Below, piece after piece: positions 44,171 to 50,649 of a stretch of 53,410 bases of DNA (position 1 is its first letter; each line of letters opens with the position of its first letter). The stretch is from a virus. The notes beneath the pieces are model-generated. The model was not told the origin of the DNA, did no database searches, and saw nothing but the letters and a program-made list of their open reading frames with translations. Where the stretch lies: positions 1 through 53,410 of IMG/VR virus record IMGVR_UViG_3300033182_000800, one strand, 5' to 3'. The position numbers and the translations under genes are program-made.

Positions 44171-45157
44171 TTAGTGTTTCTCTGCTTCTATATTCTCCTT
44201 CAAACTGGTCAAGAACGCAGACCATTGGTTTATACGTGCCTTCCAATCGTAAAAGAGATCAAAATAGTTTTTCTGCAGATCCAATAAGGATTGAGTACCA
44301 TCTTCCCAATATGAGTTGATGGCTTTTGCCAGAATATGTGCATGAACCTGCACATGTCTGTCAGGATTAGGTTCATAACCATACATAAATGCAAAGTTTG
44401 CACAAGTCTCTGGAAGTGCACCCAGATTTGGACACACAACCAGATTTTTTGCAGACATTGCCTCTATTGCACTAATACATGCAGTCTCCATATATGTGCT
44501 TGGATATGCAAGTATATGTGATGTTTGTAGCTCCTCCCTAATTGTTTCATTCGGTACTGAACCAGAGTAATGGACTTGATCCATTTCCTCTGCCTTTCTA
44601 TACACATGCCTGAACTGCTCATCCATGTGTGGTCTATCGTATATCTTAAAACTTGAGAATATCTTGAGTTCTGCTTTGTCAACTGCCTCACTCTTCATGT
44701 TCTCTTTCATCATCTTCCATGACTCAAGCAGAATTTCAAGTCCTCTATGTGGTGTAGAGATATAAGAACAAACTATCTTATCATCTGGTTTCTCATGTTT
44801 GGGAATTGGATCTATGGCATGTTGAATGACCACACCATGATCATAAGGCACTCCAAGATACACACCATACTGATATTGTTGCCAGTGAGAAACAAAAATA
44901 ATTTTCTCAAAGTCAAGCATGTTCTTGTGTTCTTTGAGGAATTCTACTTCAGGATCTTGAGCTAGATCATGGACCCAAAACAATCTTGGTTTATCTTCTA
45001 GTGTTCTTTTTCTGGAAGCAATAAATTGAAAGTAGTCTTTTAATTCTGGATCTAGTCTGTCAAATAACCACTTTTGGATTAACTCGGTGCCTCCCATTGC
45101 CTTGGGAGTATCTTCTGGGGCAAGATCGTTTTCTGAAAAGTCTATTTTTAAGTCCAT
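44171..45157 (-). CDS. GT4-type glycosyltransferase
   Basis: A 328-residue protein of the GT-B glycosyltransferase 1 group. It includes KAMGGTELIQKWLFDRL (Gly-rich N-terminal loop), FWVHDLAQDP, IFVSHWQQYQYG, and the donor-site region VHYSGSVPNETIREELQTSHILAYPSTYMETACISAIEAMSAKNLVVCPNLGALPE with the E-x7-E motif. Likely activity is sugar transfer to host surface glycans, virion protein or modified DNA bases; the acceptor cannot be read from sequence. GGAG lies 7 nt before the ATG. Expression is from the promoter at 45312-45339 through a structured leader. Confidence 0.9.
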   Translation of the reverse strand: MDLKIDFSENDLAPEDTPKAMGGTELIQKWLFDRLDPELKDYFQFIASRKRTLEDKPRLFWVHDLAQDPEVEFLKEHKNMLDFEKIIFVSHWQQYQYGVYLGVPYDHGVVIQHAIDPIPKHEKPDDKIVCSYISTPHRGLEILLESWKMMKENMKSEAVDKAELKIFSSFKIYDRPHMDEQFRHVYRKAEEMDQVHYSGSVPNETIREELQTSHILAYPSTYMETACISAIEAMSAKNLVVCPNLGALPETCANFAFMYGYEPNPDRHVQVHAHILAKAINSYWEDGTQSLLDLQKNYFDLFYDWKARINQWSAFLTSLKENIEAEKH

Positions 45158-45171
45158 TATATCTCCATGTT

Positions 45172-45303
45172 GAGGTATCGCCCAGACAACTTCGGCTGGG
45201 CCACATCATTTTTCGGGGTATGAGTATGAACAGGTTATGACTAGCTGAAGGACAGCATAGACGGAGAGGTTGTTCACCCCGATTACCCTGAGCGATACGA
45301 GAT
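45172..45303 (-). ncRNA. structured 5' leader RNA of the glycosyltransferase gene
   Basis: Between promoter and gene the RNA folds into nested, perfectly complementary helices. P1 is GTATCGC (45175-45181) with GCGATAC (45292-45298) and closes the whole element. A hairpin GCCCAG/CTGGGC lies at 45180-45201. A helix CGGGGT + GAACA (45214-45219, 45228-45232) pairs with TGTTC + ACCCCG (45271-45281) with an 8-nt bulge. A terminal hairpin CTAGCTG/CAGC-TAG lies at 45241-45260. P1 begins a few nt after the expected transcription start and ends just before the Shine-Dalgarno. Geometry is that of a riboswitch or other cis-regulatory RNA; the class is not assigned. Confidence 0.7.
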
Positions 45304-45311
45304 TTACTCTT

Positions 45312-45339
45312 ATTGTATCATGAAATATTTATTTGTCAA
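45312..45339 (-). promoter_or_regulatory. sigma70-type promoter for the structured leader and glycosyltransferase
   Basis: Minus strand TTGACA (45339-45334), 16-nt spacer, TACAAT (45317-45312). The -35 lies in the last codons of the upstream gene. Predicted start (~45305) is immediately before helix P1 of the leader RNA. Confidence 0.8.
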
Positions 45340-45929
45340 GTGGAGGCAGTGAACTGTTTGTCTGTCAGAGCAGCCAGTGGATTTGATTTGACTCCTTCTC
45401 TCATGTGAGCAAAATCTTCTTCATCCATGTCTCTTGACCAGACTGCCATAATGTCTTCATAGAAAACACCAACTGTTCTTTTGGGTGTGCCATCTGGATA
45501 ATATGCCATAGAGGTGCATTTTGGTATCACTCTATGTTCTTCATTTTTACCAGAATACATACCAATCCAATCACCACTCTTGAGATAATGTTCACAGATG
45601 CGAATGTATGCCTTTGTATTCTCGGCGCTGTTCAATGCAATCTGTCTATCACTTGGAGAATTCTTTGAAGACCTTGCAGACTTATTGTATGCAGAAACTT
45701 TTTCTCTTGATTCTTTAATCCATTCTTTAACATTCTTCATTGAGTATTCATCCTCTTCAGGCAGAGCCAGAACAGTCGGATGGATATTCTTATACTCAGC
45801 AGGTTTACGTTTGGCCCTCATCTCTGCCAGACGAGCACGTAACTTCTCTTTGTGTTCCTCTGAAAGTTTTCTTTTCTTCTTCAGGGGTTTCACTTTCTCA
45901 CGTTGTATTGTAATCTTTTTTCTTGCCAT
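45336..45929 (-). CDS. conserved-looking basic phage protein
   Basis: A 197-residue protein. Residues 1-45 are extremely basic (RKKITIQREKVKPLKKKRKLSEEHKEKLRARLAEMRAKRK), typical of nucleic-acid or ribosome contacts. The remainder is mixed (ALPEEDEYSMKNVKEWIKESREK, AYIRICEHYLKSGDWIGMYSGKNEEHRVIPKCTSMAYYPDGTPKRTVGVFY). The second block looks like a conserved domain seen in marine T4-like phages, but I cannot name it. Upstream is a structured non-coding stretch; the gene ends over the next promoter. Confidence 0.85.
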   Translation of the reverse strand: MARKKITIQREKVKPLKKKRKLSEEHKEKLRARLAEMRAKRKPAEYKNIHPTVLALPEEDEYSMKNVKEWIKESREKVSAYNKSARSSKNSPSDRQIALNSAENTKAYIRICEHYLKSGDWIGMYSGKNEEHRVIPKCTSMAYYPDGTPKRTVGVFYEDIMAVWSRDMDEEDFAHMREGVKSNPLAALTDKQFTAST

Positions 45930-45965
45930 TTGACTCTCTATCTATTAAGTGAAAAATAAGAACCA

Positions 45966-46006
45966 TGGCCCCTATTCCGTTACTGAACACTGCCGAATAG
46001 GGGCCA
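45966..46006 (-). terminator. 12-bp hairpin, probable terminator
   Basis: Perfect stem TGGCCCCTATTC / GAATAGGGGCCA (45966-45977, 45995-46006) with a 17-nt loop. On the minus strand it is followed by ATGGTTCTTATTTTTC, a T-rich but interrupted tract, consistent with termination after the SET gene. The large loop leaves room for another role. Confidence 0.5.
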
Positions 46007-46011
46007 CATAA

Positions 46012-46116
46012 CCAACTTACCTCCAAGGATCTTTCATCGGGAACTACCCACGCGTCAGGAGAGTGACTCCACTATAGCGTCTTGAAACCATTCTACCACC
46101 CACTTACCTCAGTTGG
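46012..46116 (-). other. structured non-coding segment after the SET gene
   Basis: CCAACT (46012-46017) pairs with AGTTGG (46111-46116), enclosing 93 nt that contain a GGAG/CTCC hairpin, a GGG/CCC hairpin and two copies of ACTTACCTC. No ORF fits. It starts right after the SET stop codon and precedes the 12-bp hairpin. It could be a small RNA, a 3'-UTR structure or an RNA processing site. Confidence 0.4.
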
Positions 46117-46117
46117 C

Positions 46118-46417
46118 TTAGGCTACTTTATACATTGTATAAGTCCAAGTTAATTCCTCACCCGCAACAACATCACGTTTCGTGCGAAGATACCAACCTG
46201 CACCATTCTCTAATGAATCCCAAAACTTTTCACAAGTAGGGTCATCAGAATGATTTCCAAAAGCACCCAAGGGAGTTCGCATCAATTCACCATTGAATTC
46301 AAAATGAATCATCCCCAAAGACATACCCTTTGGAATATCAGTTTTAGCAAACAAACCCAGACCATGAATGCCCGAGTCCTTTATTGTGACCACATCTGGT
46401 AAAGGTTTGTATGACAT
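46118..46417 (-). CDS. minimal SET-domain lysine methyltransferase
   Basis: A 99-residue protein consisting of little more than a SET domain. It has SGIHGLGLFAKTDIPKGMSLG (the GxG SAM-loop and first strands; G17, G19, G21), FGNHSDDP with N55-H56-S57 (the NH(S/C) pseudoknot motif) and AGEELTWTYTMY with E88 and Y93 (catalytic Tyr region). All core motifs are present, so it should bind SAM and methylate a protein lysine. It is even shorter than the viral vSET of chlorella virus (119 aa). Its start overlaps the glycosyltransferase end by 37 nt. The target is unknown. Confidence 0.87.
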   Translation of the reverse strand: MSYKPLPDVVTIKDSGIHGLGLFAKTDIPKGMSLGMIHFEFNGELMRTPLGAFGNHSDDPTCEKFWDSLENGAGWYLRTKRDVVAGEELTWTYTMYKVA

Positions 46418-47346
46418 TTTTTATCTATCCAATCTTGCCCTAACACAAGATTTAATTCTTCATATAATAAGGAACCAACTTTGATAGTCTGCCAAAAATC
46501 ATTAGTTAGTCTATCTGCATTCTTAAAAGCAGATTCAAAGAAATGTTGCACACAATATGACTCCTGCAAGATTTGGTCAATTGACGGCAACACATATCCA
46601 TATACATTAGTTATACCATCCAGTTTTGTTGGCGCATCTAAAGAATAACACTTTCCAGCAGATTTCCAAGCAGGGAAAGGTGTAGTGTCAATCGGTTTCA
46701 TCACATGCACATTATCATACCGATTGGCAATATCCTTCAGAGTCCACATTACATAATTCCAGCCTTTAGTACCCTTCGTTGGTGGTTTGGAAAGTGATGA
46801 CTCAATTTTACTGCACAGTTCTTCCACATCCTCTGTTATTGAGTTGTGTACTTTCATAGGAAAGACAGAAAGTGCTTTACCATCCCAAGAACCATCCTTG
46901 ATTCTGAAAGGTGGATGATTATCTTTGAACTGAATAGCCATGGCACCAGTAGTCTTGGCAGCCATAGTTGATGTAAAAGTATCTATCTCAGGAAACGGCC
47001 GAAGAATAATGTTGTCAATATCCATGACAACTGCTTCGTGTTCTACCGCTGACCTCAAACGTACCACATCTGATATATGAGCAATACTATGTCCTCTTTT
47101 GAGAGCAGAAAAGGCATCTTCTGCTGGAAAGTATTGATGCCCATCCTCAACAGATATTTCTGGTGGAATGGGCACAGACTCATCAAAATTTTGGTATGTG
47201 TAAAGACGTACAGTATTACCAGCCTTCACATGCGATAACAAAGTTGCCTCATGAAAAGTAGAGAGACTTATCCTTCTGTGTCGCCAGTGGTTGAAAGTCT
47301 CACTATCTTTCCTGAGATTTGAACTCCAAAACAAAGATATATTCAT
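46381..47346 (-). CDS. DXD-type glycosyltransferase (GT32-like)
   Basis: A 321-residue protein with the GT-A DXD-sugar layout: HISDVVRLRSAVEHEAVVMDIDNIILRPF, where D109-x-D111 is the metal/nucleotide-sugar motif, preceded by VRLYTYQNFDESVPIPP. This arrangement (SDxxRxxxL...DxD) fits the Gly_transf_sug group (OCH1, alpha-1,4-galactosyltransferase-like). Its ATG overlaps the upstream stop. With the other glycosyltransferase it suggests a phage glycan-modification function. Acceptor unknown. Confidence 0.85.
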   Translation of the reverse strand: MNISLFWSSNLRKDSETFNHWRHRRISLSTFHEATLLSHVKAGNTVRLYTYQNFDESVPIPPEISVEDGHQYFPAEDAFSALKRGHSIAHISDVVRLRSAVEHEAVVMDIDNIILRPFPEIDTFTSTMAAKTTGAMAIQFKDNHPPFRIKDGSWDGKALSVFPMKVHNSITEDVEELCSKIESSLSKPPTKGTKGWNYVMWTLKDIANRYDNVHVMKPIDTTPFPAWKSAGKCYSLDAPTKLDGITNVYGYVLPSIDQILQESYCVQHFFESAFKNADRLTNDFWQTIKVGSLLYEELNLVLGQDWIDKKCHTNLYQMWSQ

Positions 47347-47915
47347 TACGCAACCATAGCTTCGGTAGCAATCTCACCCATACCATACCGATGCCACTTA
47401 TCAACTACGGATTCAAGTTCATCCGCATAATTATTATATTCAGCGGTATCTCTATTGTCCTCAAGTGCTAGATTTCTGTATCGTTGTACTGTCTTTCGTC
47501 CTTCACGAACAAAAGAAGTGACCAACCAAGAAAACCCATTCCAAGTAGAATTATATTCAGCATACGGACCAGTTCCCTCAACAGTTGTAGTCCAAGAAGC
47601 AACCATCCACTTACCGCCAGTCCAAAGATAACCAAACTCAAGATGACTGTTTTCCATCAGATATTCTTCAAACTCTTCCATAGAGTCGAACATCTCAGGT
47701 TCTTCATTGTGAATCGAATTCTCCAATGATTCATTGAGGTTTTCACTCAAACTTGAATAATAACCCCCGACTGAAACCGCAAGGGCTCTTTCGTCTGAAT
47801 TGTAATGTTCCAGAAGAGTCATACCCACACCAGTTTCATATCCATCATAGTGGACATAGGAACTAACGATTGAACCATCACTTCTCAAATACGCAACTAC
47901 AGAATTTGTACTCAT
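47346..47915 (-). CDS. conserved phage protein (MSTNSVVAYLRSDGSI type)
   Basis: A 189-residue protein whose start (VVAYLRSDGSIVSSYVHYDGYETGVGMTLLEHYNSDERALAVSVGG) belongs to a widespread uncharacterised phage family reading xDGxVxSIYCHWDGYPxxxGxxLxxHY. The centre is acidic (NEEPEMFDSMEEFEEYLMENSH) and the end mixed. AAGGAGATAAT precedes the ATG. Function unknown; the family usually occurs among early accessory genes. It is the last long gene before the cluster of very small genes. Confidence 0.88.
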   Translation of the reverse strand: MSTNSVVAYLRSDGSIVSSYVHYDGYETGVGMTLLEHYNSDERALAVSVGGYYSSLSENLNESLENSIHNEEPEMFDSMEEFEEYLMENSHLEFGYLWTGGKWMVASWTTTVEGTGPYAEYNSTWNGFSWLVTSFVREGRKTVQRYRNLALEDNRDTAEYNNYADELESVVDKWHRYGMGEIATEAMVA

Positions 47916-47924
47916 ATTATCTCC

Positions 47925-48026
47925 TTAAAGGGAAAAAAACAAAACAAAATTGACATAAAGGACAGCCGCACTGACTACCCACCCGCTGAAACAAAGAACA
48001 CACTCACGAATCACTTCTCTTTCCAT
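47925..48026 (-). CDS. 33-aa membrane peptide
   Basis: ATG 48026 with GGAGATTGAT just upstream, directly behind the promoter cassette at 48065-48093; the frame ends with TAA 9 nt before the next start. It begins MEREVIRECVLCFSGWVV and is hydrophobic from residue ~9 to the end (ALYVNFVLFFSL type). The gene-like leader and single membrane span support it. Function unknown. Confidence 0.55.
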   Translation of the reverse strand: MEREVIRECVLCFSGWVVSAAVLYVNFVLFFSL

Positions 48027-48064
48027 ATCAATCTCCAAAAGGGTTTCTCAATCACTCAGGTAAT

Positions 48065-48093
48065 AGTATCTCATATTGACAGGTCAGTGTCAA
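48065..48093 (-). promoter_or_regulatory. repeated early promoter cassette
   Basis: Minus strand TTGACA (48093-48088), 17-nt spacer, GATACT (48070-48065), then the conserved leader GAGTGATTGAGAAACCC and GGAGATTG before the start codon. Same cassette as at 48592, 52169 and 53318. Confidence 0.8.
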
Positions 48094-48101
48094 GTCTTTT
48101 T

Positions 48102-48173
48102 TTACATTATTATCCATGCCCACCAAATAATAATGAAAGGTATGCATAATACTGGCAACTCTGTCCATTCCAT
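48102..48173 (-). CDS. 23-aa hydrophobic micro-ORF
   Basis: ATG 48173 follows the stop of the 42-aa gene by 5 nt with GGTGA as a possible ribosome site, and ends with TAA 48104-48102 just before the next promoter. It reads MEWTELPVLCIPFIII then WWAWIIM: a single membrane span with three adjacent-region Trp. It may be a real micro-protein or chance; the position filling an otherwise empty gap favours a gene. Confidence 0.4.
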   Translation of the reverse strand: MEWTELPVLCIPFIIIWWAWIIM

Positions 48174-48178
48174 TATCG

Positions 48179-48307
48179 TCACCCATCACGAGCTATGTCG
48201 GCAAGTTCAATACGAGCCTCTTCTTCGGCCTCAAGTTCATCAATGTAAGCGAAAACTTCCTCATCGCTCATGTCCTCACCAATCCAACCCATAAGTTCAA
48301 TTTCCAT
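48179..48307 (-). CDS. 42-aa acidic protein
   Basis: ATG 48307 is chosen because AGAGGATAT precedes it; upstream in-frame codons overlap the neighbouring gene. It starts MEIELMGWIGEDMSDEEVFAYIDELEAEEEARIELADIARDG, an acidic helical mini-protein. It follows the 77-aa gene by 7 nt. Acidic small phage proteins often bind host nucleic-acid enzymes, but nothing specific is seen here. Confidence 0.7.
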   Translation of the reverse strand: MEIELMGWIGEDMSDEEVFAYIDELEAEEEARIELADIARDG

Positions 48308-48314
48308 ATATCCT

Positions 48315-48548
48315 CTATTCAATATGTTCAACAATTTCCATGTCCCTATCTTCGGGCAGGTCAATCCATCTCCACTCTGTCCTGCGAGATTCTTCCAAGG
48401 GAATCACACAAACCTTTGTGGTAAGTAGTGATGAATCAGCACCATCAACATTGATGACTCGCCACATATCGCCATTCTCACGAATACGATTCTTACCATG
48501 TCTGGTCTTACCAGCAAGTCTCAAATGATTTCCAACAAAAACTTTCAT
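48315..48548 (-). CDS. 77-aa early protein
   Basis: ATG 48548 with GGAGATTGTT upstream (shared cassette leader). The product starts MKVFVGNHLRLAGKTRHGKNRIRENGDMWRVI, basic, and has a later acidic end (DLPEDRDMEIVEHIE). It could form a small beta-barrel (KVCVIPLEESRRTEWRWIDL). First gene of the transcription unit behind the promoter at 48592-48620. Function unknown. Confidence 0.8.
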   Translation of the reverse strand: MKVFVGNHLRLAGKTRHGKNRIRENGDMWRVINVDGADSSLLTTKVCVIPLEESRRTEWRWIDLPEDRDMEIVEHIE

Positions 48549-48591
48549 AACAATCTCCAAAAGAGGGTTACTGTCTCACTCACTTGGTTAT

Positions 48592-48620
48592 AGTATCTCA
48601 AATTTTAGAGTCATTGTCAA
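48592..48620 (-). promoter_or_regulatory. repeated early promoter cassette
   Basis: Minus strand TTGACA (48620-48615), 17-nt spacer, GATACT (48597-48592), then ATAACCAAGTGAGTGAGACAG and GGAGATTGTT before the next start. Nearly the same as the copy at 53318-53346, including the spacer end AATTTGA. Confidence 0.85.
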
Positions 48621-48658
48621 GTATTTTTTTTGATACTCTGTTTGTTCGTGTGTTGCTT

Positions 48659-48865
48659 TCATTCTGTCTCCAACTCTCTCCATTCAGTACGAGGATAAGG
48701 CGGTTCGTTGAGCCATTCCACGTGCCCACAGTTTTCACATTGATGCGGATATTTCCAAGGGAACTCCCGAGCGTCGGGATGACCCTTCTGCACCATCTTA
48801 CCTTCTCCACACTCGTCACAGACGTACTCAACGAGTACCATTTGTACTGGTCTTTTAACTTGCAT
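48659..48865 (-). CDS. 68-aa zinc ribbon protein
   Basis: ATG 48865 preceded by GGAGATTCAAG. Two knuckles, CDEC (residues 16-19) and CENC (residues 43-46), give a C4 zinc ribbon: VEYVCDECGEGKMVQKG and YPHQCENCGHVEWL. Such mini-ribbons are common in phage early regions and may bind nucleic acid or host polymerase. It overlaps the 32-aa gene upstream by 11 nt. An overlapping longer frame in the same place is a shadow. Confidence 0.8.
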   Translation of the reverse strand: MQVKRPVQMVLVEYVCDECGEGKMVQKGHPDAREFPWKYPHQCENCGHVEWLNEPPYPRTEWRELETE

Positions 48866-48953
48866 CTTGAATCTCCATTACGACCCTCATCCAGTTTTTA
48901 CATTCACCACAGTTGAAGTGGTAGAGCACTTCAACTGTGAATTCATGACTCAT
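48855..48953 (-). CDS. 32-aa zinc-knuckle micro-protein
   Basis: ATG 48953 overlaps the upstream stop as ATGA, and the frame ends inside the next gene start. It reads MSHEFTVEVLYHFNCGECKNW with one CGEC knuckle, resembling half of the zinc ribbon that follows. Tight coupling on both sides supports expression. Function unknown. Confidence 0.5.
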   Translation of the reverse strand: MSHEFTVEVLYHFNCGECKNWMRVVMEIQDAS

Positions 48954-49150
48954 ACCGAATTTGCCTCAAAGGCTCTTTCCTGGCTAATATTAGCAGGACT
49001 CTCTGTCGCATTGACATCCACACTAAAAGACTCCTTCACCTTGACTCCATGCGGTTGGAATCTAAAGTCAGGGCCGTCTGGTAACTTGGTTACCTTACCA
49101 CCATCGGCAAAGTATCTTGCCATGGCTTCGTTTATTTCACTTCTCGTCAT
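48950..49150 (-). CDS. 66-aa early protein
   Basis: ATG 49150 lies within the end of the previous gene. The product starts MTRSEINEAMARYFADGGKVTKLPDGPDFRFQPHGVKVKE; the GGKVTKLPDGP part is a pattern I have seen in small phage proteins but cannot name. GAGAG lies ~8 nt upstream. Function unknown. Confidence 0.75.
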   Translation of the reverse strand: MTRSEINEAMARYFADGGKVTKLPDGPDFRFQPHGVKVKESFSVDVNATESPANISQERAFEANSV

Positions 49151-49313
49151 TTTGATACTCTCTGACACGGGCTTCCGCCTCGGTTATTGATTTGAAGAAA
49201 CCGCCACCCATTTCTTCACCATCTTCGTACTCACGCACGAAGTACTCTCCTGCAGTGCGAGAACCAAATACTGTCTCACCCTCATGCAGAATCTCTATCG
49301 TCGCCGTTCTCAT
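49137..49313 (-). CDS. 58-aa early protein
   Basis: ATG 49313 is preceded by AGAAAGGAAAT and lies inside the end of the 56-aa gene. The product reads MRTATIEILHEGETVFGSRTAGEYFVREYEDGEEMGGGFFKSITEAEARVREYQNDEK, a compact beta-beta-beta-alpha type small domain. Function unknown; it overlaps both neighbours. Confidence 0.75.
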   Translation of the reverse strand: MRTATIEILHEGETVFGSRTAGEYFVREYEDGEEMGGGFFKSITEAEARVREYQNDEK

Positions 49314-49452
49314 ATTTCCTTTCTTTGGCTTCAAGTTTCTTTTCCAAATACCGCTCACGTTTGGCTTTAGTTCTACCTACATTATAAGTACCTTCATTGT
49401 AGGAATCCCAAAACAAAAATGCCTTACTTTCTACTTTCACTTTCTCATTCAT
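49282..49452 (-). CDS. 56-aa basic protein after the HNH gene
   Basis: ATG 49452 starts directly after the HNH endonuclease stop. The product is MNEKVKVESKAFLFWDSYNE, then a basic helix (GRTKAKRERYLEKKLEAKERKYENG). The end overlaps the next gene by 32 nt. No good Shine-Dalgarno of its own is seen, so its expression may have been re-coupled to the inserted HNH gene. Confidence 0.65.
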   Translation of the reverse strand: MNEKVKVESKAFLFWDSYNEGTYNVGRTKAKRERYLEKKLEAKERKYENGDDRDSA

Positions 49453-49454
49453 AA

Positions 49455-49994
49455 CTAGTCTTTATTGGAATGTTTACACTTATTTCCGTGCCATCTGGAA
49501 TACATTTGAGGACTGCACGATTTTCCACAAACTTCACATAAAACTTTTTTTCTGTTTTTGGCAGCCAGTGACAATTTGGCTCTGGTTTCTGCATTTGGAA
49601 TTAGTTTACCAACTTGTCTACCAGCTTCTCTACAAGATTCTCTACCTTCTTCAGAGAGTTTCCATCTACCACTAGCTACAGCTTCTTTCTGTTTTTTACT
49701 CCAATTATCTTTTGCCCATTGAGGCATTTTCTTTCCTAATCTTGGATGTTTATCACTCATATTTCTTCTCCTACATGCTTCCCTTGCAATTTCTCTGCGA
49801 ATTCTTTCGTGAGTCCAATCTCTGCAGAGAGATTTCCAAGCAATGTAATCCCATTTATTTTGATATTTTTCCCACAACAAACGATGAGCTTCTGCATGTT
49901 CTTCAATAGATAACTCAACAATATTATCTGGACTGTCCGTACCACCAGCATGTCTTGGTATGATGTGATGTTTGTGTGTTAGATATTTTTCCAT
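49455..49994 (-). CDS. free-standing HNH homing endonuclease
   Basis: A 179-residue protein. The HNH motif is at residues 7-40 (KHHIIPRHAGGTDSPDNIVELSIEEHAEAHRLLW: H9-H10, N24, H33). The middle (DKHPRLGKKMPQWAKDNWSKKQKEAVASGRWKLSEEGRESCREAGRQ) contains NUMOD3-like DNA-binding repeats, and the end has C-x2-C and CKH (possible zinc site). AAAGGAGG before the ATG is the strongest ribosome site in the window. Surrounding genes overlap each other, whereas this one has a 42-nt upstream gap, so it looks inserted. Confidence 0.92.
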   Translation of the reverse strand: MEKYLTHKHHIIPRHAGGTDSPDNIVELSIEEHAEAHRLLWEKYQNKWDYIAWKSLCRDWTHERIRREIAREACRRRNMSDKHPRLGKKMPQWAKDNWSKKQKEAVASGRWKLSEEGRESCREAGRQVGKLIPNAETRAKLSLAAKNRKKVLCEVCGKSCSPQMYSRWHGNKCKHSNKD

Positions 49995-50036
49995 TTTAAC
50001 CTCCTTTGTTATATTTATACAACAAGGGAAGTTAAG

Positions 50037-50327
50037 TCACAAATCTTCTTTTGGAATCAGCTGTAATCCGCTTTTATTATACGCAATGGAAACTGCAAAG
50101 CCGTCTGGTGTTTCTACTTTGCGCTCCTCTCTGCAATTCTCAACAGGCTTGAAATTCATCATTCTAGCCTCAAAATCGTCAGGAATATCTTCTATCGTTG
50201 ATTTCCTGCGGTAATAGGAGTCACCAAAGGCTATTGAACCCTTGTTGACTCCTTGAATTGGATTTACCACTTCATCCTCAGCTGGTTCAAAGAAACAGCC
50301 AGGAGCAATGAAATGTCTTTTACGCAT
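50037..50327 (-). CDS. 96-aa early protein
   Basis: ATG 50327 (MRKRHFIAPGCFFEPAEDEVVNP) lies inside the end of the upstream gene; an ATG six codons earlier is possible. The remainder (GSIAFGDSYYRRKSTIEDIPDDFEARMMNFKPVENCREERK) is mixed and shows no known motif. It is the gene just before the HNH insertion. Function unknown. Confidence 0.75.
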   Translation of the reverse strand: MRKRHFIAPGCFFEPAEDEVVNPIQGVNKGSIAFGDSYYRRKSTIEDIPDDFEARMMNFKPVENCREERKVETPDGFAVSIAYNKSGLQLIPKEDL

Positions 50328-50640
50328 AGGCAAGTTCCCTTTCAATTGCTTTCAATACACGTTTTGAGCCACCGCTCTTCTTCATCTCAAATCTACCAGA
50401 CTTGAGAGCACTTATGGCCCCAACTCCGCCACCATCAGTTCCCCAAACCGAACCCGGCTCGGTCATGGGAAGCAGGCTGAGTATTTCATAATACTCCATA
50501 TCACAATCTACAAAATCTTTCATACTACCAACAGCAAAATGTTTGGTAATACAGAGGACACCACCTCTGACATCAACTGACCAGTTCAACTTCTCAGCAG
50601 TTTCCAGAAGTTTTTTGGCTTTCTCACTAGCTTTACTCAT
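50320..50640 (-). CDS. conserved-looking 106-aa phage protein
   Basis: ATG 50640 preceded by GGAGATTGTT. The product has a helical start (ASEKAKKLLETAEKLNWSVDVRGGVLCITKHFAVGSMKDFVDCDMEYYEILSLLP), then a GSVWGTDGGGVGAISALKSGRFEMKKSGGSKRVLKAI block. The YYxIL and GTDGGGxG patterns recur in phage hypothetical proteins. Function unknown. Confidence 0.8.
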   Translation of the reverse strand: MSKASEKAKKLLETAEKLNWSVDVRGGVLCITKHFAVGSMKDFVDCDMEYYEILSLLPMTEPGSVWGTDGGGVGAISALKSGRFEMKKSGGSKRVLKAIERELAYA

Positions 50641-50649
50641 AACAATCTC

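Noticed and set aside
44230-44691. Small ORFs on both strands inside the glycosyltransferase gene
   Set aside because: They have no ribosome sites and lie over strongly conserved glycosyltransferase motifs.
48598-48831. 77-aa minus-strand ORF overlapping the zinc ribbon gene
   Set aside because: It is a shadow in another frame; the zinc ribbon frame has the Cys motifs and the ribosome site.
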